Source: a virus. Taken from it: a DNA stretch of 37,535 bases. The DNA is taken from positions 1 through 37,535 of IMG/VR virus record IMGVR_UViG_3300045911_000005; one strand, given 5' to 3'. This document shows, one piece after another, positions 6,650 to 16,128 of the stretch. The notes below the pieces were generated by a model that was given only the letters and a program-made list of their open reading frames with translations, did no database searches and had not been told where the DNA came from. Made by a program: the position numbers and the translations under genes. Every line of letters starts with the position of its first letter. The stretch's first letter is position 1.

Positions 6650-8742
6650 GTGACAACCTGACCCGTATGCTGGACGAAGAAGCCCCGATTGGTGCGGAGG
6701 CTGATGCTGGGCCAGTGTATCGCGTTGACCCCAACACCAAAGTGCTTGTCAGCAAGTACTATGGCGGCTTGTGGAAGGGCCGCATCAGCAGTGCGCGGCG
6801 CGCGCGGCAGGTGTTTGAGGACGGGTGGGACGAAGCGACGCGATACTACAACCACAATCAGTGGGAGTATCGCCAACGGGGCGACAACCGCAGCGGCAAC
6901 CGCTACTTGTCTGCACGACGCAATGCGCAGTGGTCGGAGACAGAGAACGTTGTCTATGCCAACGTGCGCGCCATCATTCCTGCGGTGTATGCCAAGAACC
7001 CTACAGCGGAAATGACCTGCACCGATGAGGCATACAAGGACTATGTGCGCCTCATGGAGGACTTGATCAACACGTTGGCCGCGTCTGATGTGGCACCTGG
7101 CATCAACCTCAAGGTTCATGCCAAGCAGGCTGTTGTGGCTGTGGAGTTGCACAACCTTGCATGGTTGCGCTACGGCTACACTGAGCGCAGTAGTAGCGTT
7201 GAGGAAGCACAGGCTGAACTTGCAACCCTCACTACGGAGTTGGAGAAGGCAGAGGACGCCAAGACGATCCGTGAGATTGAAGGCAAGATTATAGCGTTGG
7301 AAGAAACGATTGACATGTTGCAGCCTGCGGGACCGTTTGTGTGTTTCGAGCCTGCGCCCAACGTGTTGGTTGACCCCGATGCACGGTCGCCAGACTTCAG
7401 CGATGCTACATGGATGGCACTGCGTTGTGTGTATCCCACTGCATACCTCAATGCGAGGTACGGCAAGAAGGGTGAAGATGGCCAGGTGCAGTCGCTATAC
7501 AAGGCTACGCACGTGCTGGCAGCATCGTCGGTGGGCGCAGACGACGACAACTTCCTTGAAGTTGGCAAGGACGTAGAGGCGCACCAATACGGCTACAGCG
7601 ACACGCAGCAACTTGCCAAGGCATTCCGCACAGAGTGCTGGATGATCTGGGACAAGGTGACGCGGCGCGTGTTCCTGTATGCCAACAACGATTGGACGTG
7701 GCCTGTGTGGGTAGAGCAGGACCCGTACGGCTTGCCCAACTTCTTCCCAATGCGTCCGTTGGTGTATAACACCACACCCATGTCGGCTATGGCGCGCAGC
7801 CCAGTCACGTACTACCTTGACCAGCAGGATGCCATCAACGAGATCAATGACGAGTATCGTCGTGCTCGGCAGGATGTGAAGGAGAACGTGCTATATGACG
7901 ACAGCATGGACCGTGAGAGTGTTGAGAAGTGGTTGACCGGCAGCAACAACCTTGCACAAGGTGTCAAGATACCCGAAGGCAAGACGCTGCGTGACATGAT
8001 CCTTGAGAAGCCCAACACGCTGCTCAAGGTGTTGCCACTGTTCGACAAGGGGCCGCTGTTTGCGGCCATTGATCGCCTCAGTGGTGTGTCTGACGTACTA
8101 CGCAACGCACAGTTCAAGACCAACACCACCAACAAGGCGATTGAGAACTACAACAGCGTCACAACGATGCGGTTGGACGAGAAGATTGACGCCATTGAGG
8201 ACTTCTTTGGCAAGGTGTTCTACGACTTGGCGTTCCTTGTTGGGCAGTTCATGACGCCCAATGATGTAGAGAATGTGCTTGGTGCAGACAAAGCAGCCAA
8301 GTGGCGGCAGTATCCGCCCGCAGAGTTACGCCGCATTCTGCGTTGTCGTGTAGTTGGCGGCTCCACACAGAAGCCGACCAGCGAAGCCAAGAAGCAGCAA
8401 GCACTGCAACTTGCAGACATCTTGTCCAAGTTTGTAGAGATGGCTCCTTCGGTGGTGATAGGCATCATCATGGACCTGTTCGATGAAGCCTTTGATGAGT
8501 TGCATCTGCCACCTGATGCGTTCCAAAGGATCAAGGAAGAGGCCACGATGGCACTGCAACGTGGCAACAACGCTCCTCCTAGTGGCACCACTACTAGCAC
8601 AGATGTTGCTGCACAGATTGACGCACTTCCTGAGGAAGCACGTCAGGCTCTAGGCTTGGCCTTGTCTAGAGGGGCACCGCTTAGCGAAGCGTTGCCTATG
8701 ATACTACAGGCCCAACAGGGTAACCCAGGAGAACCGCAATGA
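6646..8742 (+). CDS. Portal protein
   Basis: At 698 residues this is the size of podovirus head-tail portals. It follows the large terminase by an ATGA overlap and precedes the scaffold. It begins with a charged arm, then the conserved portal body (NVVYANVRAIIPAVYAKNPT around 100-120). It has an acidic coiled-coil insert (about 185-225) and the clip/wing region with FVCFEPAPNVLVDPDARSPD (about 230-250). The C-terminal 60 residues are Gln/Ala-rich and probably form the barrel. It would be a dodecameric DNA gate at one capsid vertex. Confidence 0.88.
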   Translation: MSDNLTRMLDEEAPIGAEADAGPVYRVDPNTKVLVSKYYGGLWKGRISSARRARQVFEDGWDEATRYYNHNQWEYRQRGDNRSGNRYLSARRNAQWSETENVVYANVRAIIPAVYAKNPTAEMTCTDEAYKDYVRLMEDLINTLAASDVAPGINLKVHAKQAVVAVELHNLAWLRYGYTERSSSVEEAQAELATLTTELEKAEDAKTIREIEGKIIALEETIDMLQPAGPFVCFEPAPNVLVDPDARSPDFSDATWMALRCVYPTAYLNARYGKKGEDGQVQSLYKATHVLAASSVGADDDNFLEVGKDVEAHQYGYSDTQQLAKAFRTECWMIWDKVTRRVFLYANNDWTWPVWVEQDPYGLPNFFPMRPLVYNTTPMSAMARSPVTYYLDQQDAINEINDEYRRARQDVKENVLYDDSMDRESVEKWLTGSNNLAQGVKIPEGKTLRDMILEKPNTLLKVLPLFDKGPLFAAIDRLSGVSDVLRNAQFKTNTTNKAIENYNSVTTMRLDEKIDAIEDFFGKVFYDLAFLVGQFMTPNDVENVLGADKAAKWRQYPPAELRRILRCRVVGGSTQKPTSEAKKQQALQLADILSKFVEMAPSVVIGIIMDLFDEAFDELHLPPDAFQRIKEEATMALQRGNNAPPSGTTTSTDVAAQIDALPEEARQALGLALSRGAPLSEALPMILQAQQGNPGEPQ

Positions 8743-9719
8743 GTGGTACGTTTGACGACAAGTTGGCTGACACGTTTGGACTCAATGATGAGGACAAGCG
8801 TGAGGAGTCGGAGCAGACAACCAATGAAACGCCGCAGAGTGAGGACGCCAGTACTACCACCAGTGATGCTGAAACTGCTACGCCCGCACAACCCGCCAAG
8901 CCCGACAAAGGCAAAAAGGGTGCAGACGTTGCTGGTGCAGAGCCTAACACGCAGCAATCCGGTGGAGATGCAAATCTCCGTGGCGCTGCTCAACGCTTCC
9001 ACGGCAACTGGCAGCGAGCACAACGAGACCTAGAACGCACATCGCGTGAGTTGGAAACAACTCGTGCTGAGTTGGAAGGCCTGCGCACGGCCGCACAACT
9101 CCCCACACAACTTGGACTGGCTCCTAACGAAGCCATCATGGGTATGCAGATGATTGCGCACTTCAAGCGCGATCCTGTGGGGGCTGCAAAAGAGGTACTT
9201 GCGCAAGTCCTGGCAGCAGGTATCAATATAGAGGAACTGGTTGGCAGCATCAATGCATCTGCGATGCAAACGATGCTCGACAACACAGTAAGGCCGCTCA
9301 CTGAAGCGCAGCAGCGTCAGCAGCAAGAAGCAGAAACGCAGCGCGCGGTGCAAGAAGCAGTTGAGCGAGAGCGTGAAGCAGTGCTTGCACGCTTCCCTTG
9401 GGCCGCGGTTCATGACGAAGAAGTGGCTGATATCATGGATGCCTTCGAGGGGGCAGGCCATGACATCTCCTACCGCGAGGCGGTGCTTGAACTTCAGGCA
9501 TACGCGCTACAGAACAATCTCAATCTGTCGCAACCGTTGCGTCCGCAACTGGCAGCACGACGTGGAGCCCGTCAGCCAGCAAGCAACGCACGAGGTCCGG
9601 TGCGGACCAACGCGCCGACTACGATGGAACCGCGTCGTGCAGCACTGTCCGCAGATGCGCCGTCGCGTGATATTGTCCGTGAAGCCATGCGTGAAGCAGG
9701 TCTAACCCCTCCGGAGTAA
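8739..9719 (+). CDS. Capsid scaffolding protein
   Basis: The 326-residue protein lies between portal and capsid genes and has scaffold hallmarks. The N-terminus is very acidic and disordered (Asp/Glu/Thr/Ser, about 1-80), followed by a long predicted coiled coil (about 85-125 and 185-220, rich in Gln/Glu/Arg) and a basic C-terminus. No protease motif is seen. It starts by ATGA overlap with the portal and ends eight bases before the capsid gene. It would guide capsid assembly and then leave the head. Confidence 0.8.
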   Translation: MSGTFDDKLADTFGLNDEDKREESEQTTNETPQSEDASTTTSDAETATPAQPAKPDKGKKGADVAGAEPNTQQSGGDANLRGAAQRFHGNWQRAQRDLERTSRELETTRAELEGLRTAAQLPTQLGLAPNEAIMGMQMIAHFKRDPVGAAKEVLAQVLAAGINIEELVGSINASAMQTMLDNTVRPLTEAQQRQQQEAETQRAVQEAVEREREAVLARFPWAAVHDEEVADIMDAFEGAGHDISYREAVLELQAYALQNNLNLSQPLRPQLAARRGARQPASNARGPVRTNAPTTMEPRRAALSADAPSRDIVREAMREAGLTPPE

Positions 9720-9726
9720 ATGAACA

Positions 9727-10710
9727 ATGGCTATCAACACACAGTTCGCTGCTGGTGGCACGCTTGATACTATCGTCAACTCGATGATGGACAAGTCGCG
9801 CCGCAAGCTCATCATGGCATCCGCCAAGAGCAATGCGCTCTATGCATGGTGTGTTGCCAACGACCGCGTTGAGAAGGAGAATGGTGGTGCAAACATCACC
9901 AACCCGCTCACCGTTGGTCGCAACCCCAACGTCACGTCGTATCAGTACTACGATGAACTGCCTGTTGCGCAGACCAGTGAGTTCACCACGGTCGGCTACG
10001 GGTGGTCGCGTGTTGCTGGTACGATGATCATCTCCAACCAGGAGATTGACGAGAACACAGGCGAGGCAGCGATCTTCAAGCTGCTCACTGCCAAGATGGA
10101 TGTGCTTGTTGAGTCCATCAAGGAGTTGTTCTCCTCGTATCTGTATGGCGCTGGCAGTGGCATTGACCCGCTTGGCCTGCAAGCACTCATTGCAGATGAT
10201 CCTACTACTGGCGTGCTTGGTGGGCTGTCGCGTGCTGCGGAACAGCAGTGGCGCACATCGTCGTACAACTTCGCTGGCGGTCTTGACGCGACCAACATCG
10301 AAGAGGCGTTCGACGACATCCTCATGGACCTCAAGTTCAAGGAGGACAAGCCGGACCTCATCCTTGTTGGGCGCAACATCTATCGCACCTACCGTCAGGC
10401 GGTGCGTGACAAGATCATGATCACCATGGACTCGTCCAGCAAGGGCAAGGCCATGTATGACCTTGGCTTTGAGGGCGTGATGCACAATGGCATCACCATG
10501 ATGTATGATGAGGACTGCGGCGTTGATCGTGCATACTTCATCAACAGCAAGTATCTGCGGACGCACATCCTCAATGGTGTCAACATGAAGCCTGTCAACC
10601 TTACGGCGCCGTGGACTACTGACGCCATTGGTCGCCGTGTTGTGTGGCAGGGACAGTTCTGTGTGTGGAAGTGCTTCCGCACGCACGCTGTCCTTCGGAA
10701 TGAGGTGTGA
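9727..10710 (+). CDS. Major capsid protein (HK97-like fold, podovirus group)
   Basis: This 327-residue protein sits directly after the scaffold, the standard place for the major capsid protein. It has no membrane or catalytic motif. Features common to this capsid group are the N-terminal LDTIVNSMMDKSRRK, GWSRVAGTMIISNQEIDENT (about 98-117) and the central DILMDLKFKEDKPDLILVGR (about 197-216). The codon choice is more biased toward C-ending codons than in flanking genes, as expected for the most highly expressed gene. Confidence 0.88.
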   Translation: MAINTQFAAGGTLDTIVNSMMDKSRRKLIMASAKSNALYAWCVANDRVEKENGGANITNPLTVGRNPNVTSYQYYDELPVAQTSEFTTVGYGWSRVAGTMIISNQEIDENTGEAAIFKLLTAKMDVLVESIKELFSSYLYGAGSGIDPLGLQALIADDPTTGVLGGLSRAAEQQWRTSSYNFAGGLDATNIEEAFDDILMDLKFKEDKPDLILVGRNIYRTYRQAVRDKIMITMDSSSKGKAMYDLGFEGVMHNGITMMYDEDCGVDRAYFINSKYLRTHILNGVNMKPVNLTAPWTTDAIGRRVVWQGQFCVWKCFRTHAVLRNEV

Positions 10711-10711
10711 T

Positions 10712-11068
10712 ATGCAGATCACTCGTAAGGTGCGTCCCGCCTTCACCATCAAGCGCCGTGAGAATGTGACCCGCACAGTGGTCAACATGCGGTATGTGAA
10801 GGCAAAGGGCGAGACGAAGGGCAAGTTTGTCTGTGAGGAAGTCACGGAGAAGTTGCCTGAGGTGTTCGACGTCTATTTCCCACAAGGACACTCCATCCGT
10901 GTTGACAGTCGTGAGCGGCTTGCCGCGCTTGGGCTGGTGGACAACCCAGACCTGATTGACATGAACACGGGTGAGGTGATTGCCAAGTCGGAGACACTTG
11001 ACTTGGAACACTTCGTTGCCCGCAACACCCGCAATGCTGACCCCTTTGTTGATGGAGTGACCACATGA
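10712..11068 (+). CDS. Small head-associated hypothetical protein
   Basis: The start is ATG 10712, one base after the capsid stop with GAGGT upstream; a longer frame would run back into the capsid gene. The 118-residue product is basic at the N-terminus and acidic after residue 50. It includes the phrase LPEVFDVYFPQGHSIRVDSR and ends FVDGVTT. I do not recognise the family. Its place between capsid and a second head-type protein suggests a minor head or completion protein. It overlaps the next gene by ATGA. Confidence 0.75.
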   Translation: MQITRKVRPAFTIKRRENVTRTVVNMRYVKAKGETKGKFVCEEVTEKLPEVFDVYFPQGHSIRVDSRERLAALGLVDNPDLIDMNTGEVIAKSETLDLEHFVARNTRNADPFVDGVTT

Positions 11069-11730
11069 CCCGACGTGTGGGGCAGTTCCGCCCGACCTAC
11101 ACCAGTGTTCGTGTCCCGAACATGACTGGTCTTGCAGGCATCGAAGGTGATGACCTGTTTCGTGTGTCGTTTGGTGCGCCTTCAGCACTGAACCACACAG
11201 GGTTCCTTGCTGCGCAGCCCATTGCGACTGCTGGTGGTGCAGACATTGCACTCACCACGACACGGCTCAACGCTATGGCACCGTTTGGGCGTGCTCTGCG
11301 ATACGTGGCATCTGCTGCCGCAACCAGCACAGTCATGGTGACTGGCCGCGACTACCTTGGGCAGCGCATGCGTGAACAGATCACCCTCAACGGCACAACT
11401 CCGGTGCTCGGCGTTAAGGCGTTCCGGTTTGTGGACCGCATTGACTGGGGTGCCACTGCTGGTGTCACCATTGACGTTGGTTGGCGTGATGTGTTCGGCT
11501 TGCCCTTCCGTGCATTCCAGATGGTTGCCGAGACGAAGAATGGTGCTGCGTCTGCCAACGCTGGCACATTCGTAGCGGGGCTGGCGGCGGGGACTGCGCC
11601 AACCATCAACAACGCTGATGTGCGCGGCACCTATCTTCCTGTGACCGTCATCCCCAACGGCACTAACACGTTCGACATCCTGGTCATTGTGGACCGGTCG
11701 AACCTGCATGGCGTGGCACAGTTTGCCTAA
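11065..11730 (+). CDS. Head-associated structural protein
   Basis: The 221-residue protein starts in an ATGA overlap. It is rich in beta-forming and small residues (Gly, Ala, Thr, Val), with GRDYLGQRMREQITLNGTTP around residues 95-115 and alternating hydrophobic strands after it. Proteins of this kind follow the capsid gene in several podovirus-like phages and are seen in virions, possibly as decoration or minor capsid proteins. That role is inference from context. A terminator follows 43 bases after its stop. Confidence 0.72.
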   Translation: MTRRVGQFRPTYTSVRVPNMTGLAGIEGDDLFRVSFGAPSALNHTGFLAAQPIATAGGADIALTTTRLNAMAPFGRALRYVASAAATSTVMVTGRDYLGQRMREQITLNGTTPVLGVKAFRFVDRIDWGATAGVTIDVGWRDVFGLPFRAFQMVAETKNGAASANAGTFVAGLAAGTAPTINNADVRGTYLPVTVIPNGTNTFDILVIVDRSNLHGVAQFA

Positions 11731-11772
11731 CCATGCAGACTAGCGTAAGTCTCCTTGGGTGAACCCAACTTG

Positions 11773-11802
11773 GCCGTGCAGGGCAACCTGCACGGCTCTT
11801 TT
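11773..11802 (+). terminator. Rho-independent terminator after capsid genes
   Basis: A perfect 10-bp stem, GCCGTGCAGG (11773-11782) and CCTGCACGGC (11787-11796), closes on a GCAA tetraloop and is followed by TCTTTT (11797-11802). A smaller palindrome TTGGGT-GA-ACCCAA lies just upstream (11755-11768). It probably attenuates transcription between the abundant head proteins and the less abundant tail and ejection proteins. No clear promoter follows, so some read-through must occur. Confidence 0.88.
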
Positions 11803-11813
11803 GGAGATAGCGC

Positions 11814-12509
11814 ATGCCATTTCGCACAGTGCCCGACCTGACACAACGCATCATCCGCAAGTTGCGGCAAGTGCCAGGACTAGGCACGCAGTTGTATAGC
11901 GAGGACTATATTGCAGAGTTGATTGAGGAAGTGTATGGAATGGTCCGCACCGATCGTTGGTGGGACCATCTCATGTCATGGCATACGCGCGTGCTAGATG
12001 GCATCACAGGGCAGGTGACTGTGGCACTGCCTGTGCTGCGTGAAGGGTTCCGTGACATTCGACAAGTGCGGTATGGGCGCGATGCATTCCCATTGCCGCA
12101 ACTTGGTGCAGGTGTGTCGCCTCAGCAGATGGTGACTGCTGGAACACGGCCACGGTTTGTTGAACCGTTGCCTGTAACGCACCCCAACTACGCAACTAGA
12201 GTGTTCCGTGTGCATCCGCTGAACGCAGTGACGCCGACTGGTTCAGAGTTGCACATTCATCTGCGGTCCGACCCTGCGAACCTGTTCGTGGATGACACTG
12301 TAGCCGTGCCATTCGATGACATCTGTCTCATCAACGGTGTGGTGGTGCGGTATGCAGCATCAGACAGTGCCAACGTTGCAGAAGTGGAAGTGGCGCAGCG
12401 CACATTCATGGACCGACTAGACCAACTTCGTCGTATGCATGACAACGCTGCATTGGCACTTGATCCGCGGTCGCCGCTTGGCACTGATCAGTGGCACGAG
12501 CGATGGTAA
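11814..12509 (+). CDS. Head-to-tail adaptor / connector protein
   Basis: The ATG at 11814 follows GGAG, inside the sequence just after the terminator. The 231-residue product has an N-terminal helical region (DLTQRIIRKLRQVPG, YIAELIEEVYGMVRTDRWW, residues 7-50) followed by beta-rich sequence and a final helix, the layout of gp4- or tail-tube-A-like adaptors that bind below the portal. Order (capsid, adaptor, nozzle) supports this. It overlaps the next gene by seven bases. Confidence 0.7.
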   Translation: MPFRTVPDLTQRIIRKLRQVPGLGTQLYSEDYIAELIEEVYGMVRTDRWWDHLMSWHTRVLDGITGQVTVALPVLREGFRDIRQVRYGRDAFPLPQLGAGVSPQQMVTAGTRPRFVEPLPVTHPNYATRVFRVHPLNAVTPTGSELHIHLRSDPANLFVDDTVAVPFDDICLINGVVVRYAASDSANVAEVEVAQRTFMDRLDQLRRMHDNAALALDPRSPLGTDQWHERW

Positions 12510-14287
12510 CGCGCAACTTCATTAGTCCTACCAGCCGCCTAATCACGCGCACTGCGCGTGACTTTAGTGGTGGGCTGAACACTGAGGACAGCGCGCTCAA
12601 CTTGCCAAGCAGGTTCCTCATTGATGCACGCAACATCCTTGTGACCACACAAGGCGTGGCGCACATACGCCATGGCACGCATGAGGTTGCACGCATACCT
12701 GACGTTGATGAACAACTCATTGCGTGTGAGTTCTTCAACAACGCAATCGTTGCTGTATCACGTGAGGGTAAGGTGTGGCGCATCACTCGTGGTGGTGATG
12801 TAAGCCTGCTATGGGATGAAGCCATCGCACAAAGTCGTCCAGGGTCGCCTAACGGTTGGAGCACTACGGAGTATGCAGAGTTCACACAGTTCGCTGGTGA
12901 GTTGATTATTGTCAATGGTGTTGACAAGCCTCTCGTCGTCAACGCGTTCAACCAAGCCAACTACCTACAAGACTTGGGCACAGGCAGTAACTTGAATGTG
13001 CCACGCGCACGTCACTGCACCACCTTCAACAACTACCTAGTGCTGGCAGGCACACAGTTTGAGCCTGACACGCTGTTCATTGGAGCAAAGGGCGCTGCTG
13101 GCACATTTTTTGGCGACCCACCTCCAAACGATGCAACCAACTTCCCATGCAGTCAGTATGTGGACATTGGTGCTCCAATCATTCGTGCAGTATCCTCGTT
13201 CCGTGATAGGCTGCTGGTGTTCTTTGATGAGCAGGTGTTGGTTGTCAAGTTGGGTGAGTATCAGAACAATGACCATGTGCCTGAGGTAGAGGACCGACTG
13301 CAAGGCATAGGGGCATTGTCTGGCCGATGCATTGCGCCGCTTGGGGATGATGTGGTGGTGTTGTCGCGCCTTGGTGTGGAAAGTATGAAGCGCACAATCA
13401 TCACAGGGCAGTTCTCTCCAAAGCGCATCAGCACAAACATTGACACTACTATGCAGCGCGCCATTCGGCAGCTCAGCAACACTACAGTAGCACAGAATGT
13501 GTTTGCTGTTCACAACCGCATTGATGGGCACGTGATGTTCTTCTTGCCCAAGACCAACAGTGTTGGGCCTTCTACAGACAACAACGTGTATGCGCTCATC
13601 AAAGATGGCGTCACGCCTGCTGATCGGTGGGGATACCTGGACAACATGCCCTACCGTGCTGCATGCCAGAGTGGGGCTGGTGAGATATTCTTTGTTGAAG
13701 GCTACACGGTGTGGAGGTATTCCAACACAGGCAACGTGTTGTTCCCTTACCGTGACAAGTTGCTCCCTAGCGAGGAAGCGTGGAGTGACGGCACGCTGTT
13801 TAGTGACGGCAAGGGCTGGCGTGGAACAGAGTTGACCGGCGGCACTGCCATTCCATTCAGACTGCGGACGCCTTGGCTAGACTTCGGCGGCCCCATGCAG
13901 ACCAAGTACTCGCGGTATATGATGTTGGAGTGCATGTCAGGCCCACCGCCTAACACGCAACTCACTGTGCGTATGCACATTGACCTCATTGAACCTGAGG
14001 CGTTGTCTAGCACGTTTGAGGTGACAGCAACTCCTGCTGGCCCCAACACCAACTTGTTGGGCACAGAAGCAGGTGACGCTGTGAACACAGAGTCGGACGT
14101 GCCAATCTCTATTGGTGGCCTTGGTGGCAATGTGGTGCAGGCAGACGCTCCTACCAACAACATGCAGTTGTACAACTGGCCAAGTAAGTTCCGTCGTGCC
14201 TCCTTCGAGTTTGAAGGCAATGCCGTGACATACTTTGCCTTGTCCAGCATCAACATTGCATTCATCCCTGGAGGCGTGCGCCGATGA
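12503..14287 (+). CDS. Tail nozzle / DNA-stabilisation protein (beta-propeller-like)
   Basis: The start is taken as ATG 12503, which overlaps the previous stop; a GTG at 12491 is possible. The 594-residue product begins with RDFSGGLNTEDSALNLPSRF and has repeated beta-hairpin units with Trp/Val/Gly, e.g. GKVWRITRGGDVSLLW. This is the pattern of the propeller-type tail nozzle proteins of podoviruses (P22 gp10-like or tail-tube-B-like). It would form the lower tail and close the DNA channel. No enzyme motif is visible. Confidence 0.7.
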   Translation: MVTRNFISPTSRLITRTARDFSGGLNTEDSALNLPSRFLIDARNILVTTQGVAHIRHGTHEVARIPDVDEQLIACEFFNNAIVAVSREGKVWRITRGGDVSLLWDEAIAQSRPGSPNGWSTTEYAEFTQFAGELIIVNGVDKPLVVNAFNQANYLQDLGTGSNLNVPRARHCTTFNNYLVLAGTQFEPDTLFIGAKGAAGTFFGDPPPNDATNFPCSQYVDIGAPIIRAVSSFRDRLLVFFDEQVLVVKLGEYQNNDHVPEVEDRLQGIGALSGRCIAPLGDDVVVLSRLGVESMKRTIITGQFSPKRISTNIDTTMQRAIRQLSNTTVAQNVFAVHNRIDGHVMFFLPKTNSVGPSTDNNVYALIKDGVTPADRWGYLDNMPYRAACQSGAGEIFFVEGYTVWRYSNTGNVLFPYRDKLLPSEEAWSDGTLFSDGKGWRGTELTGGTAIPFRLRTPWLDFGGPMQTKYSRYMMLECMSGPPPNTQLTVRMHIDLIEPEALSSTFEVTATPAGPNTNLLGTEAGDAVNTESDVPISIGGLGGNVVQADAPTNNMQLYNWPSKFRRASFEFEGNAVTYFALSSINIAFIPGGVRR

Positions 14288-15198
14288 CTAGCGTTATCAA
14301 CCCAGCAGTCATTATTGACAATGTGCCTGTCTCTAAGTCGGCAGTGCGCAACCAGTTGGCACACGCCCGTGACGAAATCACCGAGTTGCAGCGACTACTT
14401 GTCACGCAAACCACACAACCATCGTCAACCGCATACGCACTTACGTTCACTGAAACTATCGCGTACGCTAATGGTCAAGTGTTCCGCATGCGGCTGAACG
14501 CTTCGGCATCTGCGTCAGCCACTACGGTAACACTGAATGTCAACAACCAGGGTGCAACGCCTATTCGTGAGTGGAATGGGACATCTCTAGTGGATGTGCC
14601 CGGATGGCGGTTTGTTGCCGATGCTGTCATGACTGTGGTGTACAACACCACTGCGTCATGCTTCATGCTCATTGACACATCCCACCCGGCTGTAGGCAAG
14701 TTTGTGTTGCGGAGATTGTCCGGCATGTCTATTACTGTGCTGGAAGTGCCTAACTTGCCAGCACGTCCAACCATTGACTTTGAGATTGACCAGTTCACAC
14801 CGGCTACTGCCGGACAGGACTTGCTGCTGCAAGTGTCAACTGACAACGGCACAACCTACGTCACCACAAACTACCTCTACTCAAACCAAGTACTGAATAA
14901 TACTGCATCTGCATACGAAGGTAGCAGCACTGCGTCAGGATGGAAGTTGGCAGGACCGATCTCTGTTGTGACACCACAATACTTCAACGGCTCTGTGCGA
15001 CTGTTCACTGGTGCCACGTCCGCAGGGATTGCAGGGGCACAGTCTGCGCAGTGGGCTACACGGGCACCACACGCCACTGATAGTTGGAACCATCGCCAAG
15101 GCACTGGACACCGCAGTTCCACAACAGTCATCAATGCTGTTCGCTTTGTGCTGAGTGGTGGTGCAGCATTCACAATGTCTGCCAATGTGATCTTGTGA
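14284..15198 (+). CDS. Second fibre / tail appendage protein
   Basis: The 304-residue product starts by ATGA overlap with the nozzle gene. Residues 1-45 include a short coiled coil (AVRNQLAHARDEITELQRLL), then beta-rich Thr/Ser/Val sequence of fibre type, and a C-terminal part with RAPHATDSWNHRQGTGHRSS (about 265-285). It is probably the tail-attached fibre anchor or a short tail appendage. It is a second adhesin candidate besides 2433-3533. No depolymerase motif is recognised. Confidence 0.65.
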   Translation: MTSVINPAVIIDNVPVSKSAVRNQLAHARDEITELQRLLVTQTTQPSSTAYALTFTETIAYANGQVFRMRLNASASASATTVTLNVNNQGATPIREWNGTSLVDVPGWRFVADAVMTVVYNTTASCFMLIDTSHPAVGKFVLRRLSGMSITVLEVPNLPARPTIDFEIDQFTPATAGQDLLLQVSTDNGTTYVTTNYLYSNQVLNNTASAYEGSSTASGWKLAGPISVVTPQYFNGSVRLFTGATSAGIAGAQSAQWATRAPHATDSWNHRQGTGHRSSTTVINAVRFVLSGGAAFTMSANVIL

Positions 15199-15210
15199 TG
15201 GAGGCTTGAC

Positions 15211-16128
15211 ATGAGTTTGCTATCAAGACTGCTTCGTGGCGGGCGTTCTAGGCCAGCGCCCCCGCCAGCACCTCCACGTGAGAGTGACGCAGAAATTGCT
15301 GAGCGCCTTCGTCGTGAGCGTGAAGAGGCAGATCGCGCATTGCGCAATGAACGGCTTGCGTTGGCGATTGAGGACACTCGACGCCTTGCCAGTGACACGT
15401 TGGCACGTCGCGGCGTCAATGACCAAGACTACTACATGAGCCTGATTGAGCAGGCCATCAATCGCACAGCACAAGGTGTGCCGGACACTGATACACGCCC
15501 AATCCAATACTTCGGCCCATCATTAGTTGAGGCGGCACTAGCCCAAGGTGGGCAAGATCGTCGTGATCGCTTCACTCGTGATGTGGATGCATTGTTTGGT
15601 CCTGATGCCGACAGGCGATACATCCCTGATGATGCCGGGCGCAGCATTATAGACCAAGTGCTGAACACCCAACGCGGGGAGGCATTGAGTGCGCTAGAGC
15701 GTGCCCGCGCACGGGGCAACCTGACAGATACAGGCTTCTCTGGGGCTATGCAACGTATTGGCGAGTTGGACACGGCAGGCAGGCAACAAGCCAACAGCCT
15801 TGTCGCCAACGCCTTGCAAGGCATCCGTGATGAGTTTGGCAGCATCCGCAACCGTGCTCGTAGTGCTGCACAGAGTTACACGCCAGGAGGCTCTTTCTCA
15901 CTAGAGCCCTTCGCCGCACAGAAGCAATCGTTCCTTGACACCTTGGGTGAGCGCATCCCTGGGGCTGCGCAGAACGCATTGGCGGGTCAGTCCTTCTTTG
16001 ACATTGGCGACATTCTGACACGTGGTGGCCGACTGCAAGGTGCGCAGAACCCGCGTATAGCGGCATTCGCGCCTCCACAACGCAGTGGTAACGAAGAAGA
16101 TCGCCGTGGATTGGGGAGCACGCTGTAA
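15211..16128 (+). CDS. Internal virion (ejection) protein A
   Basis: The ATG at 15211 follows GGAGG. The 305 residues are mainly helical and Arg/Ala/Gln-rich, with a Pro-rich N-terminal patch (about 14-24) and repeated charged helices (DAEIAERLRREREEADRALR). There is no signal peptide. The series of helical, Ala/Gln-rich proteins between the tail genes and the 1366-residue giant is the usual place for proteins ejected ahead of DNA. The end overlaps the next ATG (TAATG). Confidence 0.6.
   Translation: MSLLSRLLRGGRSRPAPPPAPPRESDAEIAERLRREREEADRALRNERLALAIEDTRRLASDTLARRGVNDQDYYMSLIEQAINRTAQGVPDTDTRPIQYFGPSLVEAALAQGGQDRRDRFTRDVDALFGPDADRRYIPDDAGRSIIDQVLNTQRGEALSALERARARGNLTDTGFSGAMQRIGELDTAGRQQANSLVANALQGIRDEFGSIRNRARSAAQSYTPGGSFSLEPFAAQKQSFLDTLGERIPGAAQNALAGQSFFDIGDILTRGGRLQGAQNPRIAAFAPPQRSGNEEDRRGLGSTL

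Noticed and set aside
12995-13835. Overlapping frames within the tail nozzle gene
   Set aside because: They are shadows of the 594-residue frame, which fits the gene order and ATGA coupling; the shadows have unusual Cys/His/Trp composition.
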